From Bacteroidota bacterium (GTDB lineage Bacteria; Bacteroidota; Bacteroidia; Bacteroidales; Tenuifilaceae), in assembly GCA_029558675.1 (NCBI GenBank), contig JAKQEF010000196.1, positions 1 to 46,779 on the forward strand: DNA of 46,779 nucleotides, read 5' to 3'. The first letter of the stretch is position 1. Every line of letters starts with the position of its first letter. Of this stretch, positions 8,951-18,921 are shown piece after piece. Under the pieces are notes generated by a model. It worked only from the letters and a program-made list of their open reading frames with translations. It made no database searches and was not told the origin of the DNA. A program made the translations under genes and the position numbers.

Positions 8951-9009
8951 AAGATACGAAAATTAATAGGAATGGGATTCAAGTCTAGGCAAAAAAAGCC
9001 TTGCAGGTA

Positions 9010-9111
9010 ACTCGTTTATAGTCCTAACCTTTCATCCCTATTCCCCCCACAACAGCCGAAAAGCCACAATAGGCTTGCATTTCATTCGGCTTTTTAAACC
9101 CGTATAAAGTT
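9010..9111. repeat. Direct repeat copy 2 (76 bp identical core plus diverged tail)
   Basis: Same 76-bp core as 5973-6048, offset 3037 bp. Includes nested inverted repeats AGCCGA...TCGGCT and AAGCC-ACAATA-GGCTT. Confidence 0.9.
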
Positions 9112-9164
9112 ACAAAAATTCACTGAAAAATCAATCTTAAGACAGAATCGTCCGGTGGGGCGGT

Positions 9165-12100
9165 TCACTCCTCGGCGTACATAAGCTTTTCAATATCCAC
9201 CCTTTCCCTTTGGGTGCTCCGCCGGGGGTGCATTATCTTATACACCACGGGCACCACCACCAGCGTGAGTAGGGTGGAGATGGTCATACCCCCGATAATC
9301 ACCCAGGCCATGCCGTTGCGCAGCTCGGCACCCGAGCCCAGCGACAGGGCCACCGGCAGCATCCCTATAATGGTTGAGAGGGCGGTCATGAGTATGGGGC
9401 GGGTCCTTATCCTTACGGCCTGAACCAGCGCTTCGTCAATGCCCTTGCCCTGGCGGCGTGCATCGTTGGCAAAGTCAACCAGTAGAATGGCATTTTTTGC
9501 CACCAGCCCCACCAGCATCACCAGCCCCAGCATGGCGTAGATACTCATGGCCGTGTTGGTGAGCGCCAGTGCCAGAATGGCGCCCACAATGGAAAAGGGA
9601 ATGGAGAACATGATGACAAACGGGTCTATCCAGCTGTTGTAGAGGATTACCATGGAGAAATAGATGAGCAGCAGCGAGAGCAGCAGGGCGGTGGTGAGCA
9701 CATCCATGGAGTCGCTCATCTTCTTCATATCGCCTGTGGCCTCAATGCGCAGGCCGGCAGGCTTGTGAAGTTTCTCCACCCCGGCCATGAACTGCTTGGC
9801 AATGGCTCCGGGTGGCACCCCATAGGCTTGGGAGCGAATGGTAACTGAGCTGTTTCGGTTGTATCGCTCCAGGCGGTTTGGCCCGGTACCCGGCGAAATA
9901 TGGGCAAACTGCGACAGCCTCACGCTCTCGCCCCGGTTGTTGATAAACATCAGGTTGGGGACATTCTCAGCCTGCTGGCGGTAAATCTTGTCGGCACGGA
10001 TGTTTATATCGTACTCGTAGTTGCCCTCGGTGTACTTCAGCAGGTCGTTGCCCTGAAAGTTGAGTTGCATTACCGCTCCCACGTTATCCAGCGTAAGCCC
10101 CAGTGCCGACATCTTCTCGCGATTTACCCTCACCGTGATTTCGGGGGTTGCACTCTCCACCGATAGCTCCTGCTGCATCACTCCCGGTATGGAGCTCATC
10201 ACCTCCAACGCCTGCCCGGCAAACAGCATGAGCGAATCGGGGTTGGAGGCCGTGATAATATACTCCACTGCCGCCTTGGCGGCGGTACCCGTAAGGCTCA
10301 CGCTGAAGATGTTCACCTTGGCATCCACCAGGAAATCGGACAGGGGTTTGCGTATGCGCGTGATGTAGGTCTCGGTGCCCTCGGCCTGTTTCCTCAGCTT
10401 CACGTTCAGCTCGGCCAGGTAGGGTGTGCCCCTGGTACTCTGTAGGTTATCGCTGGTAAGTCCCACCATGGTAACCACGTTTTCCACCTCGGGCCGACTC
10501 ATAAACCAACCCTCGGCGCGCTGCACCAGGGCGTTGGATTCCTCCATGGAGATGCCCTTGGGCATCTCCAGCTGCACGATAAACTCACCCCGGTCGATGT
10601 AGGGTTGAAACTCAAAGTTGATGAACCCAAGGGGGAAGAGCGACATCACCGCCATCGTGATGGCCAGCACCACAAGTCCCACCCAGCGTTTGTGACCCAA
10701 CCCCCACCGGAGGATATCCGAAACCCAATGGCTAAACCGGGTAATGGCATTCTCAAAGCCTTTTAAAAATTTTCCGAATATATTGATCTCCTTTATCCCC
10801 CTGATGTTGCCAAAACGTGAAGTGAGGAGCGGAACCAGGGTGAGTGCAGCCAGCAGGCTGAAGAGGATGGAGATGACGATTACGGCACAAAACTGACGCA
10901 GGATATCGGAAACCAGTGTGTTGGTGAAGATCACCGGCAGGAACACCATGACGATGGCCACCGTGACGGAGATTACCGTAAACCCTATCTCGCGCATGGC
11001 ATCGAAGGAGGCCTTCACGCGATTTTTCCCCATCTCCATGTGACGGTACACGTTTTCGATGACCACAATGGCATCATCAACCAGCACGCCGATGACCAGC
11101 GATAGTGCCAGAAGCGACATCAGGTTGAGGGTGAAGTTGAAGAGCCACATGCCGATAAAGGTGGAGACGAGCGATATGGGAACCACCACCATCACGATAA
11201 GGGCATTGCGGAGGTTGTGCAGGAAGAGCAGAATAACCAGTGTTACCAGCAGGATGGCAAGCATCAGGTCGGTGAATACTGACTTTATGGATTGGTGCGT
11301 AAAAGTTGTTGTGTTCTGTACCATGTCAATCCTCAGGCCCTCCGTGGCGTATGCCAGCTGTAGTTGGTCAATGGTTTCCTGCACCCGGTGGCTGACCCAT
11401 ATGGCGTTGGCATCGGTTTGCTTTTGTAAGTTGATAAGGATGGCATCGTCTCCGTTCACCCTTCCCAGCTTCACGGGGTCCTTCACGGCGTCCACCACGT
11501 CGGCCACGTCGTCCAGCCGTATTTGTGCACCCGTTGGGGTGGTGGCAATCACCAGATTGCGAAGTTCCTCAATGCTTGTCAACTTTCCCGAGAGGCGTAT
11601 GGCGGTTTGCGATAGGTCGCTGTGCAGGTAACCGGTGGGGAAGTCGAGGTTGGCGGCACGGACAGCACCCTGCACCATCAGTGGTGTGAGGCCAAATGTT
11701 TTCAGCCTGTCCTGCTTTAAGTTGACTTGTATCTCGCGCTGCATACCGCCCACCAGCGATATTTTGGCCACGCCCGGCACCCGCGAAAATTCGGGCAGTA
11801 CCCTCTTGTCTATGAGGTCGTAAAAGTCGGTTGGCTCCATGTGCGATGTTGCCGAGAGAATCAGGATGGGCTTTTCGTCAATGGATATTTTGGTGATAGT
11901 GGGCGAGAGGATTTCTCGCGGCAGCGTGGCACGCTTGGCATTGAGAAGGTTCTGCGCATCGGTAACCGCCTTGTCGATATCGGTTCCGTAGCGGAATGAG
12001 ACGATGAGCATGGACATCCCCTCAAACGACAGCGACTGCATTTGGTCGATACCCTCCATGCCCGACAGGGCATCCTCGGCCTTGCGGGTAAGCGAATTTT

Positions 12101-12278
12101 CCACCTCGCTGGGCGATGCCCCCGGGTAGATAATCTGCACGTTGAGCACGGGAGGCGTGAACTTGGGCATCAGCTCGGCGCTCAGGTTTACATAGCTTAG
12201 GTATCCCAGGATGGCGAGCAGCATGAACACCACTGTCACGTATATGGGGCGCTTGATGGATATTTCTGTTATTTTCAT
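9165..12278 (-). CDS. RND-family efflux permease (AcrB/MexB-like)
   Basis: MKITEISIKRPIYVTVVFMLLAILGYLSYVNLSAELMPKFTPPVLNVQIIYPGASPSEVE; GVLVDDAIVVIENVYRHMEMG. Likely start is internal to the listed ORF. Confidence 0.95.
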   Translation of the reverse strand: MKITEISIKRPIYVTVVFMLLAILGYLSYVNLSAELMPKFTPPVLNVQIIYPGASPSEVENSLTRKAEDALSGMEGIDQMQSLSFEGMSMLIVSFRYGTDIDKAVTDAQNLLNAKRATLPREILSPTITKISIDEKPILILSATSHMEPTDFYDLIDKRVLPEFSRVPGVAKISLVGGMQREIQVNLKQDRLKTFGLTPLMVQGAVRAANLDFPTGYLHSDLSQTAIRLSGKLTSIEELRNLVIATTPTGAQIRLDDVADVVDAVKDPVKLGRVNGDDAILINLQKQTDANAIWVSHRVQETIDQLQLAYATEGLRIDMVQNTTTFTHQSIKSVFTDLMLAILLVTLVILLFLHNLRNALIVMVVVPISLVSTFIGMWLFNFTLNLMSLLALSLVIGVLVDDAIVVIENVYRHMEMGKNRVKASFDAMREIGFTVISVTVAIVMVFLPVIFTNTLVSDILRQFCAVIVISILFSLLAALTLVPLLTSRFGNIRGIKEINIFGKFLKGFENAITRFSHWVSDILRWGLGHKRWVGLVVLAITMAVMSLFPLGFINFEFQPYIDRGEFIVQLEMPKGISMEESNALVQRAEGWFMSRPEVENVVTMVGLTSDNLQSTRGTPYLAELNVKLRKQAEGTETYITRIRKPLSDFLVDAKVNIFSVSLTGTAAKAAVEYIITASNPDSLMLFAGQALEVMSSIPGVMQQELSVESATPEITVRVNREKMSALGLTLDNVGAVMQLNFQGNDLLKYTEGNYEYDINIRADKIYRQQAENVPNLMFINNRGESVRLSQFAHISPGTGPNRLERYNRNSSVTIRSQAYGVPPGAIAKQFMAGVEKLHKPAGLRIEATGDMKKMSDSMDVLTTALLLSLLLIYFSMVILYNSWIDPFVIMFSIPFSIVGAILALALTNTAMSIYAMLGLVMLVGLVAKNAILLVDFANDARRQGKGIDEALVQAVRIRTRPILMTALSTIIGMLPVALSLGSGAELRNGMAWVIIGGMTISTLLTLVVVPVVYKIMHPRRSTQRERVDIEKLMYAEE

Positions 12279-12337
12279 ACGGTTGACTTTTCTTAAAAAT
12301 TCACACGCTTTTTGTTTGTCGGCAGGGGCATTTCCCG

Positions 12338-13390
12338 TTACTGAATGCATCGTACCGCCGTGCCGTCGGATATGTTTATCAACCCACCCACCACCACGCT
12401 ATCGCCACGGTGCAGCCCTTGCAAAATCTCGATTTGCTCGCCCACCATGCTACCCGCAATCACGCTGCGTTTTCTGGCAATGCCATTCTCAACAATAAAC
12501 ACATTGGCAGCCAGCACGCTGCCGCTGATGGCATTACGGTTGACGAGGATGCCGTGTTTTTGGGCCTCGGAATTGAAGTGTACGGATACGTACATCCCCG
12601 ATTTCAGCCCTTTTTCGTTGTGATCCAGGGTAACCTCCACAGGGAAGTTCAGCGACCTGTCGGCTTTGTCGCCAACAAAGGTAATTTTTCCATGAAAAAC
12701 CTCTCCGGGAAAGGTTTCGCTGGTCAGCTCCACTGCCAGTCCCTTGCGGATATCCAACACCTGCTTTTCGGTGACGTAGCAAAGGGCTTTGAGCTGCAAG
12801 TCGTCGATGATATCGAAGAGCCGTGCTCCCGGGTTGAGGTAGCTGCCCACCTCCACATACCTCTTGTTGATGGTACCTGCAATGGGAGCCTTTATGGAGG
12901 CATCGGCCAGACGGCGTTTGCTGGTGGTGTAGCGGCTTTCGGCCGCCACCATCTGGGTGCGGATGTTGTCCAGCTGCTGATCGGTAATCCCTCCCAGCTC
13001 GTTGGAACTCTTGAACCGCTCGTAGTCCTTTTTAAGGCCTTCGTAGGCGGCCTGGCTCGAGGCCACGTCGGCAAGCAGCATCTCGTTGTCCAGCTGGATT
13101 AGCACCTGCCCCTTGTGGGTGTGGCTTCCCTCGTCCACGTAGATATCCACAATGCGACCGGCTATGTCCGATACGAAGGCCAGCTCGCGCCGCGCCTGGA
13201 GCACTCCGCTGGAAGTAAATTGGGAGGAGTAGGTACTCTCCTCAGTCACCATAACCTTCACGGCCACAGCCGATTTGTCGTGGGCCACCATCTGTGTCCT
13301 CTCCCGGGTTCTCCGCTTGTTCATTACCAGAACAATGACTATTGCGGCAACTACCGCACAAACCGAAAGGATGTAAACCAATTTTTTCAT
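12338..13390 (-). CDS. Efflux periplasmic adaptor subunit (membrane fusion protein, AcrA-like)
   Basis: DIAGRIVDIYVDEGSHTHKGQVLIQLDNEMLLADVASSQAAYEGLKKDYERFKSS... with DASIKAPIAGTINKRYVEVGSYL. Confidence 0.92.
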   Translation of the reverse strand: MKKLVYILSVCAVVAAIVIVLVMNKRRTRERTQMVAHDKSAVAVKVMVTEESTYSSQFTSSGVLQARRELAFVSDIAGRIVDIYVDEGSHTHKGQVLIQLDNEMLLADVASSQAAYEGLKKDYERFKSSNELGGITDQQLDNIRTQMVAAESRYTTSKRRLADASIKAPIAGTINKRYVEVGSYLNPGARLFDIIDDLQLKALCYVTEKQVLDIRKGLAVELTSETFPGEVFHGKITFVGDKADRSLNFPVEVTLDHNEKGLKSGMYVSVHFNSEAQKHGILVNRNAISGSVLAANVFIVENGIARKRSVIAGSMVGEQIEILQGLHRGDSVVVGGLINISDGTAVRCIQ

Positions 13391-13397
13391 ACTCTCG

Positions 13398-14792
13398 CTA
13401 TTTTATTTGTTGATTATCATTTAGTAAACTTCTGATACTGCCCGTGGTTTTTTTTAGCTCCACGCAGGCCTTCATGTAGTCATTCAGGGCGTTGGCATAG
13501 CTCAGTTGTGCTTGCACCAGCGATTGGCTGGCGTTGAGAATATCGGCCATGGACGAAAGCCCCAGCTCATAGTTCTTCTCGGCCACGTTGAACACCTCCT
13601 TGGCCAGTTCCTGATTGTCGGCTTGCAGTTCAATAGTGCCCAGGGCATCGGTAAGTTTCATGCGGGCGTTGAGGTAGGCCATATTTAGCGATTGCCCCAG
13701 TATTTGGGCATCCTCCTGGGCCTTGCTTATCTCGATGCTGTTTTGGTTTATCTTGGCACGCCGTGAGAACCCGCTGAATATGGGAACTCTTAAGTTTAAG
13801 CCCACCAGCGAGGTGGGGTACCAGTAGTTGGTTTCTCCCCTGAAAAACTCATCGCTCATCCCGCTGTATTGGTAATTGAACATGAGCGACAGGGTGGGCA
13901 TGTTTTCGAATACTGCCGACTTCTTTTGCAGCTTCACCATGTTCATCCTTTCCATGAAGAGGCGATAGGGGGTAAGGTTCTCCGGGGTAAAGGGCATCAG
14001 GTCTCCATGGCTGGTGTTGTCCACCAGTTGCTCTGTTCGGATGGGCTCAATGGCAATGGGGCTTTCCATGTCGAATCCCATTTGCAGTTTCAGCAGATTT
14101 TTTTGAATATCGGCGGCATTGCGAACGGCATTCTTTTGGGTTGTGAGGTTTACAAGGTTTACCCTCAGCCTGTCCACGTCAATCTTCTTAACCAAGCCGT
14201 TGGTGTAGTTCACCTCCATGGTGGCCAGCATCTTTCTAACCAGCTCAATGCTCTTTTCAATCCCGTCGGCTGCATACTCGGTTGACTGAATGGCATAGAA
14301 GAGGTTGGCCGTTTGGTATATCACATCCTCTTCGCCTGATTCCATGCTCAGCTCAGCCATTTTTTCGGCCGTTTTGGCAATGTCCATCATGTTGAAAAGG
14401 CTAAAATTGAGCAATTGCTGCGACAGCGATACCCCAACATTGGCATTGAAGTTTGTGCCCATCTCAATGGTCATGTACTTGGGGGCATTGGGGTCCTGTG
14501 CCGGTGGGGGCAGCATACTGTTCATAAAGTTTGGCATTATGAACTTGGCCTTTTTCAGGTTGTCGTTCAGATTGGCCGTGCCGTTTATCTGCGGAAGCAA
14601 TGTCCCCAGAATCTCTTGGCGTGCATACGCCGCCTTCTCCCTGTCGTATTGCGATTTTTTCAGGTTGTGGTTGTTCTCCACAGCATACTCCAAGCACTGC
14701 CGGAGCGTGTAGGCCGATTGGGCGGAAAGCCCAAGGGTGTTGAGAAGGAGAGCGCATGCCAAGTTTATCGTAATAAAGCAATCCCTTTTCAT
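13398..14792 (-). CDS. TolC-family outer-membrane efflux protein
   Basis: YTLRQCLEYAVENNHNLKKSQYDREKAAYARQEILGTLLPQINGTANL...; signal peptide; position in the efflux operon. Confidence 0.93.
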   Translation of the reverse strand: MKRDCFITINLACALLLNTLGLSAQSAYTLRQCLEYAVENNHNLKKSQYDREKAAYARQEILGTLLPQINGTANLNDNLKKAKFIMPNFMNSMLPPPAQDPNAPKYMTIEMGTNFNANVGVSLSQQLLNFSLFNMMDIAKTAEKMAELSMESGEEDVIYQTANLFYAIQSTEYAADGIEKSIELVRKMLATMEVNYTNGLVKKIDVDRLRVNLVNLTTQKNAVRNAADIQKNLLKLQMGFDMESPIAIEPIRTEQLVDNTSHGDLMPFTPENLTPYRLFMERMNMVKLQKKSAVFENMPTLSLMFNYQYSGMSDEFFRGETNYWYPTSLVGLNLRVPIFSGFSRRAKINQNSIEISKAQEDAQILGQSLNMAYLNARMKLTDALGTIELQADNQELAKEVFNVAEKNYELGLSSMADILNASQSLVQAQLSYANALNDYMKACVELKKTTGSIRSLLNDNQQIK

Positions 14793-14900
14793 ATCTTTAT
14801 TATTTTCTTGATTTGCGATGATTCAGACTTTTTATTTTTGTGACAGTATGTGCATGATTTTAATTCGCTTGCAAACACACCCTGACTTTTTTCGTGATCC

Positions 14901-15491
14901 CTACAGCAGCTGTCGTCCTTTATCTGATACAAGGGCGCGTAGATGATACTCAACGGCATCTTCGAAGTATGATTTGGACAAAAAGGCATTGTGCTTGATG
15001 ATGCTATTGATATAGAAACCAAAAACAGAATAGGCGAGATACTGACTGGCATACTCCACGTCGATATCCTGTCTGTAGATACCCTCCCCCATTCCCTGTC
15101 GCAGATTTGCTCCCATCTTAACCTGAAACAATCCCGAACCGATGAGGTGCTCCGCTGTGGCCTCGCCGGGGTTCATTCGCATAATATCGTGGAAGAAAAC
15201 CGGGCTGAGGGTTTCGAAGAGGATGTTCAGTTCGGAGAAGCTACTGCGTAGGTTTTCAATAGCCGATTTCTCCTTCATATCCAGCTTGGCTATGGCTTCC
15301 TGCATGTCGGTTGAAATGGAATGAATGCACTCCTTCAGCAGCTCGTCTTTTGATGAGAAGTGGTTGTACAGCGTTTTCTTGGTGATATTCATTTTGGCGG
15401 CCACTTCCTCCAGCGATAGCCGCAGGCCATCCTGCTTAAAAACGGCAATGGCTCTGGCGATGTACGATTCCTTACGATTCTCTATGCTCAT
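14901..15491 (-). CDS. TetR/AcrR family transcriptional regulator
   Basis: MSIENRKESYIARAIAVFKQDGLRLSLEEVAAKMNITKKTLYNHFSSKDELLKECIHS is the TetR HTH. Confidence 0.92.
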   Translation of the reverse strand: MSIENRKESYIARAIAVFKQDGLRLSLEEVAAKMNITKKTLYNHFSSKDELLKECIHSISTDMQEAIAKLDMKEKSAIENLRSSFSELNILFETLSPVFFHDIMRMNPGEATAEHLIGSGLFQVKMGANLRQGMGEGIYRQDIDVEYASQYLAYSVFGFYINSIIKHNAFLSKSYFEDAVEYHLRALVSDKGRQLL

Positions 15492-15531
15492 GGCTTGATA
15501 TCGGTAACAATGTAAAATTCGATGCAAAAAT

Positions 15532-15564
15532 ACACTATTTATTTATCAATAGTGTAATTAGTGT
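15532..15564. promoter_or_regulatory. Putative TetR operator: 7-bp inverted repeat plus a third half-site
   Basis: ACACTAT-n10-ATAGTGT (15532-15538 / 15549-15555) followed by TTAGTGT (15558-15564), about 40-70 bp upstream of the tetR start. Confidence 0.5.
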
Positions 15565-16023
15565 AATATTTTTTTAGTTTTTTATGTCCTATCCTATATT
15601 TATTGATTTACAGAGATTAAACAGCATGAAGTCAACTAAAACTACTTTTGTAATACAGGAGGCCTGTTGGCAGTTAATTTGTTACGAGCAAGTATATGTC
15701 AACCCTCAATTGAAAACCCATATTGCACTCAATATCAGAATACAAGCAGAATTATAATAAAAATACCGGCATCCGGTCAAGATATTATTATTTTAAATTT
15801 TAACTCCTTTTATGTTTTATCTCCCCTAATTTGGAGGTATTATATTTTGGCTAAGAACAAAAAGGCAATCAGCCCGTTGTGTTTGCGTCCCGCCATAGGC
15901 TGTGCCTTTTTTACAAACCTTCCAATGGAAGGGCAATTGACGTCAGTGCCTTTGAATTTCGAAGGGGAAAAAGGGCAATACCGGGCGGGAGCAAGAGATT
16001 AATTATTTAAAAGACAATATTTT

Positions 16024-17574
16024 ATGGCAACTTCATCACAGGTAATAGGTGCATCCATCCTTTTTGCCATTTACGGAATGCTGATTCTCTACTTTGTAGT
16101 GAAAGGCTCGCGTGGAACCAAAAACATTAAGGATTACGCACTGGGAAGCATCATTTTTTCACCGGTTTTTGTAGCCCTGTCATTGGCTTCGGCCATGACC
16201 AGCGCTGCCACCTTTGTTATTAACCCCGGGTTGATAGCAAACTACGGGCTAAGCGCCTATCTCTCTTTCGGGGTTGTCTTTCCGCTTGCCTCCATGGCTT
16301 CTCTGGTAATACTGACCAAAAGTTTCAGGAAACACGGGCAAGCTATGAATGCAGTTTCGCTATCGAGTTGGATTGGTAAGCGGTACGAGAGTAAGGGTTA
16401 CGCCCTTTTTATTGCCTTTCTCACCTTTCTGCTCATCACCTTTATTGTGCTTATTCTGGTGGCTTTGGTAAAGGTAGTTGCACAGGCACTCAATGCCAAT
16501 CAGATATGGGTTTTGGGGTTGATAATCGCTTTTATATTTGGCTACATGATGTTTGGCGGGGCCAACTCCATGGTTTACACCAACACCATTCAGGCCATTG
16601 TGATGATTCTGGTGGCCATTATTCTCATCGGCTCCGGTATCCAGTTTTTTCAGGGAGGGCTTATCGGTTTTTTCGAAAAGCTTAGGGTGATTGATCCTGT
16701 TTTGGTTAAATCCACCAACCCGCAAAGCCCGCTATTCCGCGATCTGTTCGAGATTATTTTCGTTCAAATAGTGGTTGGTGCAGCCGTAGTGGTTCAGCCG
16801 CACATCATCACCAAATCGCTTCTGCTGAAAAAGGAGAGCGATGTGAATAAGTTTCTTACGGTTGCCGTTATTGTGCAAATCCTATTCTACTCGGTGGTTC
16901 TGGTAGGCCTGTTTGCCCGCATCAAATTCCCCGACCTGCAGCAGAATGGAGTATCGCTCAATGTCGACGGGGTGATTCCGGCCTACGTTATCGAGGTCTT
17001 TTCGGGGGGCATCGGATCGCTGCTTGTGGGATTGCTGGTTATCATGGGGTTGATCAGTGCAGGCTTTTCCACCATCGAAGGGCTTATCCAATCGCTTAGC
17101 ACCACCATAACCAGCGATATTATTCAGCCCCTTTTCGGTAAAAAAATCCGCGAAGAGAAATATGTGAATATCAACCGGCTGGTAATAGTTGTATTGGGAA
17201 TTATCTCGTTTTTTCTCACCCGCGATCAAATCCTAAGCCCAAAACTAAGCGTGGCCATCTTTGCACAGAATGGCGTTTACTCCTATTTTTCCATTCTCTT
17301 CGTTCCCATCGTGTTTGGGATTTTCGTTAAGAATGTGAAGCTCATCGCCCCGTTATCCGGTTCCATAACGGCATTGGTGGTTTACTTCACCATCTACTAC
17401 GGGTTTCCCGCGTTACTCAAATCCGGTTTGGCTAACTTTGGCTATGCCAATATCTACCTTAGCGACACCGTTCAGAATCCGGCCATTGCCGCTGCCATGG
17501 CCATTATTGCATCGCTTGTAGTTGCCATTACTGTGCATTGGACTACGAAAAAAGCTAAAACTCAGTCAGCATAA
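16024..17574 (+). CDS. Sodium:solute symporter (SSF) family transporter
   Basis: 516 aa, ~13 TM; FGGANSMVYTNTIQAIVMILVAIILI and MGLISAGFSTIEGLIQSLSTTITSDI are SSF-like. Confidence 0.88.
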   Translation: MATSSQVIGASILFAIYGMLILYFVVKGSRGTKNIKDYALGSIIFSPVFVALSLASAMTSAATFVINPGLIANYGLSAYLSFGVVFPLASMASLVILTKSFRKHGQAMNAVSLSSWIGKRYESKGYALFIAFLTFLLITFIVLILVALVKVVAQALNANQIWVLGLIIAFIFGYMMFGGANSMVYTNTIQAIVMILVAIILIGSGIQFFQGGLIGFFEKLRVIDPVLVKSTNPQSPLFRDLFEIIFVQIVVGAAVVVQPHIITKSLLLKKESDVNKFLTVAVIVQILFYSVVLVGLFARIKFPDLQQNGVSLNVDGVIPAYVIEVFSGGIGSLLVGLLVIMGLISAGFSTIEGLIQSLSTTITSDIIQPLFGKKIREEKYVNINRLVIVVLGIISFFLTRDQILSPKLSVAIFAQNGVYSYFSILFVPIVFGIFVKNVKLIAPLSGSITALVVYFTIYYGFPALLKSGLANFGYANIYLSDTVQNPAIAAAMAIIASLVVAITVHWTTKKAKTQSA

Positions 17575-17590
17575 ACGTTGAAAAGACATT

Positions 17591-18904
17591 ATGAAAAAGT
17601 TTGATGAAATTTACAAAAGCAAGCTGATCCCGCTGGAAAAGATGCCCGATCTACTCCAAAGCAACACCGATGTCATTGTTGCACAATGCGCTTCGGAGCC
17701 TCAGGGCTGCATGTCGGTTTTCCACCTGGCCAAGAATAGGGTTAAAGACGTCAAGGTCTTTTCGGTGCTCACCATGAAGCCTTACGATTTCTACATGAAA
17801 CACGAGATGAAGGGCCATTTTGAGCTTTGCAGCTGGTTCCATGCACCCGGATCGCGTCAGGCACTGAAAGAGAAAACGGGTACCGTAACCTACGTTCCAA
17901 ACATGCTGCATCGTGCTGCATCGGATCGGATGAAGGTGCGTCGTCCTCATCTTTTTGTGGGAACCTGCACTCCGCCCGACGATAAGGGGTTTGTTTCTCT
18001 TTCTCTCGGCATAACCTATGAGAAGGATATCATCGAAGCAGCTGAAATCGTGGTGCTTGAAGTGAACGAGATGCTTCCCCGCACGTATGGCGACACACAG
18101 GTTCATGTTGCGGATGTGGATTATTTTGTGGAGTATTCCCAGATGCCCCCTACCCTTCCCGAGCCCCAACCCGATGAAGTGGCCATGGCCATCGGCAAAC
18201 ACATTGCCAACCTGGTTGACGACGGGGCCACCATCCAGCTTGGCATTGGAGAGATACCCAATGCTGCAGCACTGATGTTGAAGGACAAAAAGGATCTGGG
18301 CGTTCATACGGAAATGCTGGTGGACAGCATGATGGAACTGTATGAAATGGGTGTAATCACCAATAAGGCCAAAAGCGTGCATAAAGGGAAGTTTGTATGC
18401 ACATTTGCCATGGGTAGCGAAAAACTCTACAAGTGGCTCGACAACAACCCTGCCGTTGAATTCCTGAGGGGCAGCTACGTAAACGACCCCTGCATGATGC
18501 GGAAGAATTCAAAGATGGTGTCGATCAACACCTGTATCATGATTGATTTCACAGGGCAGGTGGCCAGCGAGAGTATTGGCATTGAGCAGTATTCGGGCAC
18601 AGGAGGACAAAGCGATACGGCAGTGGGCGCAACCGAAGGGTTCGACGGAAAAGGGAAATCCATCATTGCTTGCCGTTCCACGGCAAAACGGGGGACCATT
18701 TCCACCATTGTGCCTGTGCTACCAGCCGGAACAGGAGTTACGCTGCACCGCAGCAACACCGACTATGTGGTTACCGAGCATGGGAGCGTGCGCCTGACCG
18801 GTCTAACAGTTCGCGAACGAACTGAAGCGCTGATATCCATTGCCCACCCCGATTTCAGGGAAGAGTTAACCCGGCAGGCACGCGAAATGGGATATATCTT
18901 TTAA
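17591..18904 (+). CDS. Acetyl-CoA hydrolase/4-hydroxybutyrate-type CoA-transferase
   Basis: LGVHTEMLVDSMMELYEMGVITN (catalytic Glu region), GTGGQSDTAVGATEGFDGKGKSIIACRSTAKRGTISTIVP, TEHGSVRLTGLTVRERTEALISIAHPDFR. Confidence 0.9.
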   Translation: MKKFDEIYKSKLIPLEKMPDLLQSNTDVIVAQCASEPQGCMSVFHLAKNRVKDVKVFSVLTMKPYDFYMKHEMKGHFELCSWFHAPGSRQALKEKTGTVTYVPNMLHRAASDRMKVRRPHLFVGTCTPPDDKGFVSLSLGITYEKDIIEAAEIVVLEVNEMLPRTYGDTQVHVADVDYFVEYSQMPPTLPEPQPDEVAMAIGKHIANLVDDGATIQLGIGEIPNAAALMLKDKKDLGVHTEMLVDSMMELYEMGVITNKAKSVHKGKFVCTFAMGSEKLYKWLDNNPAVEFLRGSYVNDPCMMRKNSKMVSINTCIMIDFTGQVASESIGIEQYSGTGGQSDTAVGATEGFDGKGKSIIACRSTAKRGTISTIVPVLPAGTGVTLHRSNTDYVVTEHGSVRLTGLTVRERTEALISIAHPDFREELTRQAREMGYIF

Positions 18905-18921
18905 ACGTTAATTGTTCAGGA

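Noticed and set aside
5973-9111. Interpretation of the direct repeats as integron attC sites
   Set aside because: No convincing paired GTTRRRY/RYYYAAC core sites in the right arrangement and no integrase gene in the window.
11059-11631. 190-aa plus-strand ORF inside the RND permease gene
   Set aside because: Antisense to a clearly coding acrB-like gene; composition (Ser/Thr/Met rich) is the usual shadow of a GC-rich gene.
12410-13102. 230-aa plus-strand ORF antisense to the adaptor gene
   Set aside because: Shadow ORF opposite a recognised membrane fusion protein.
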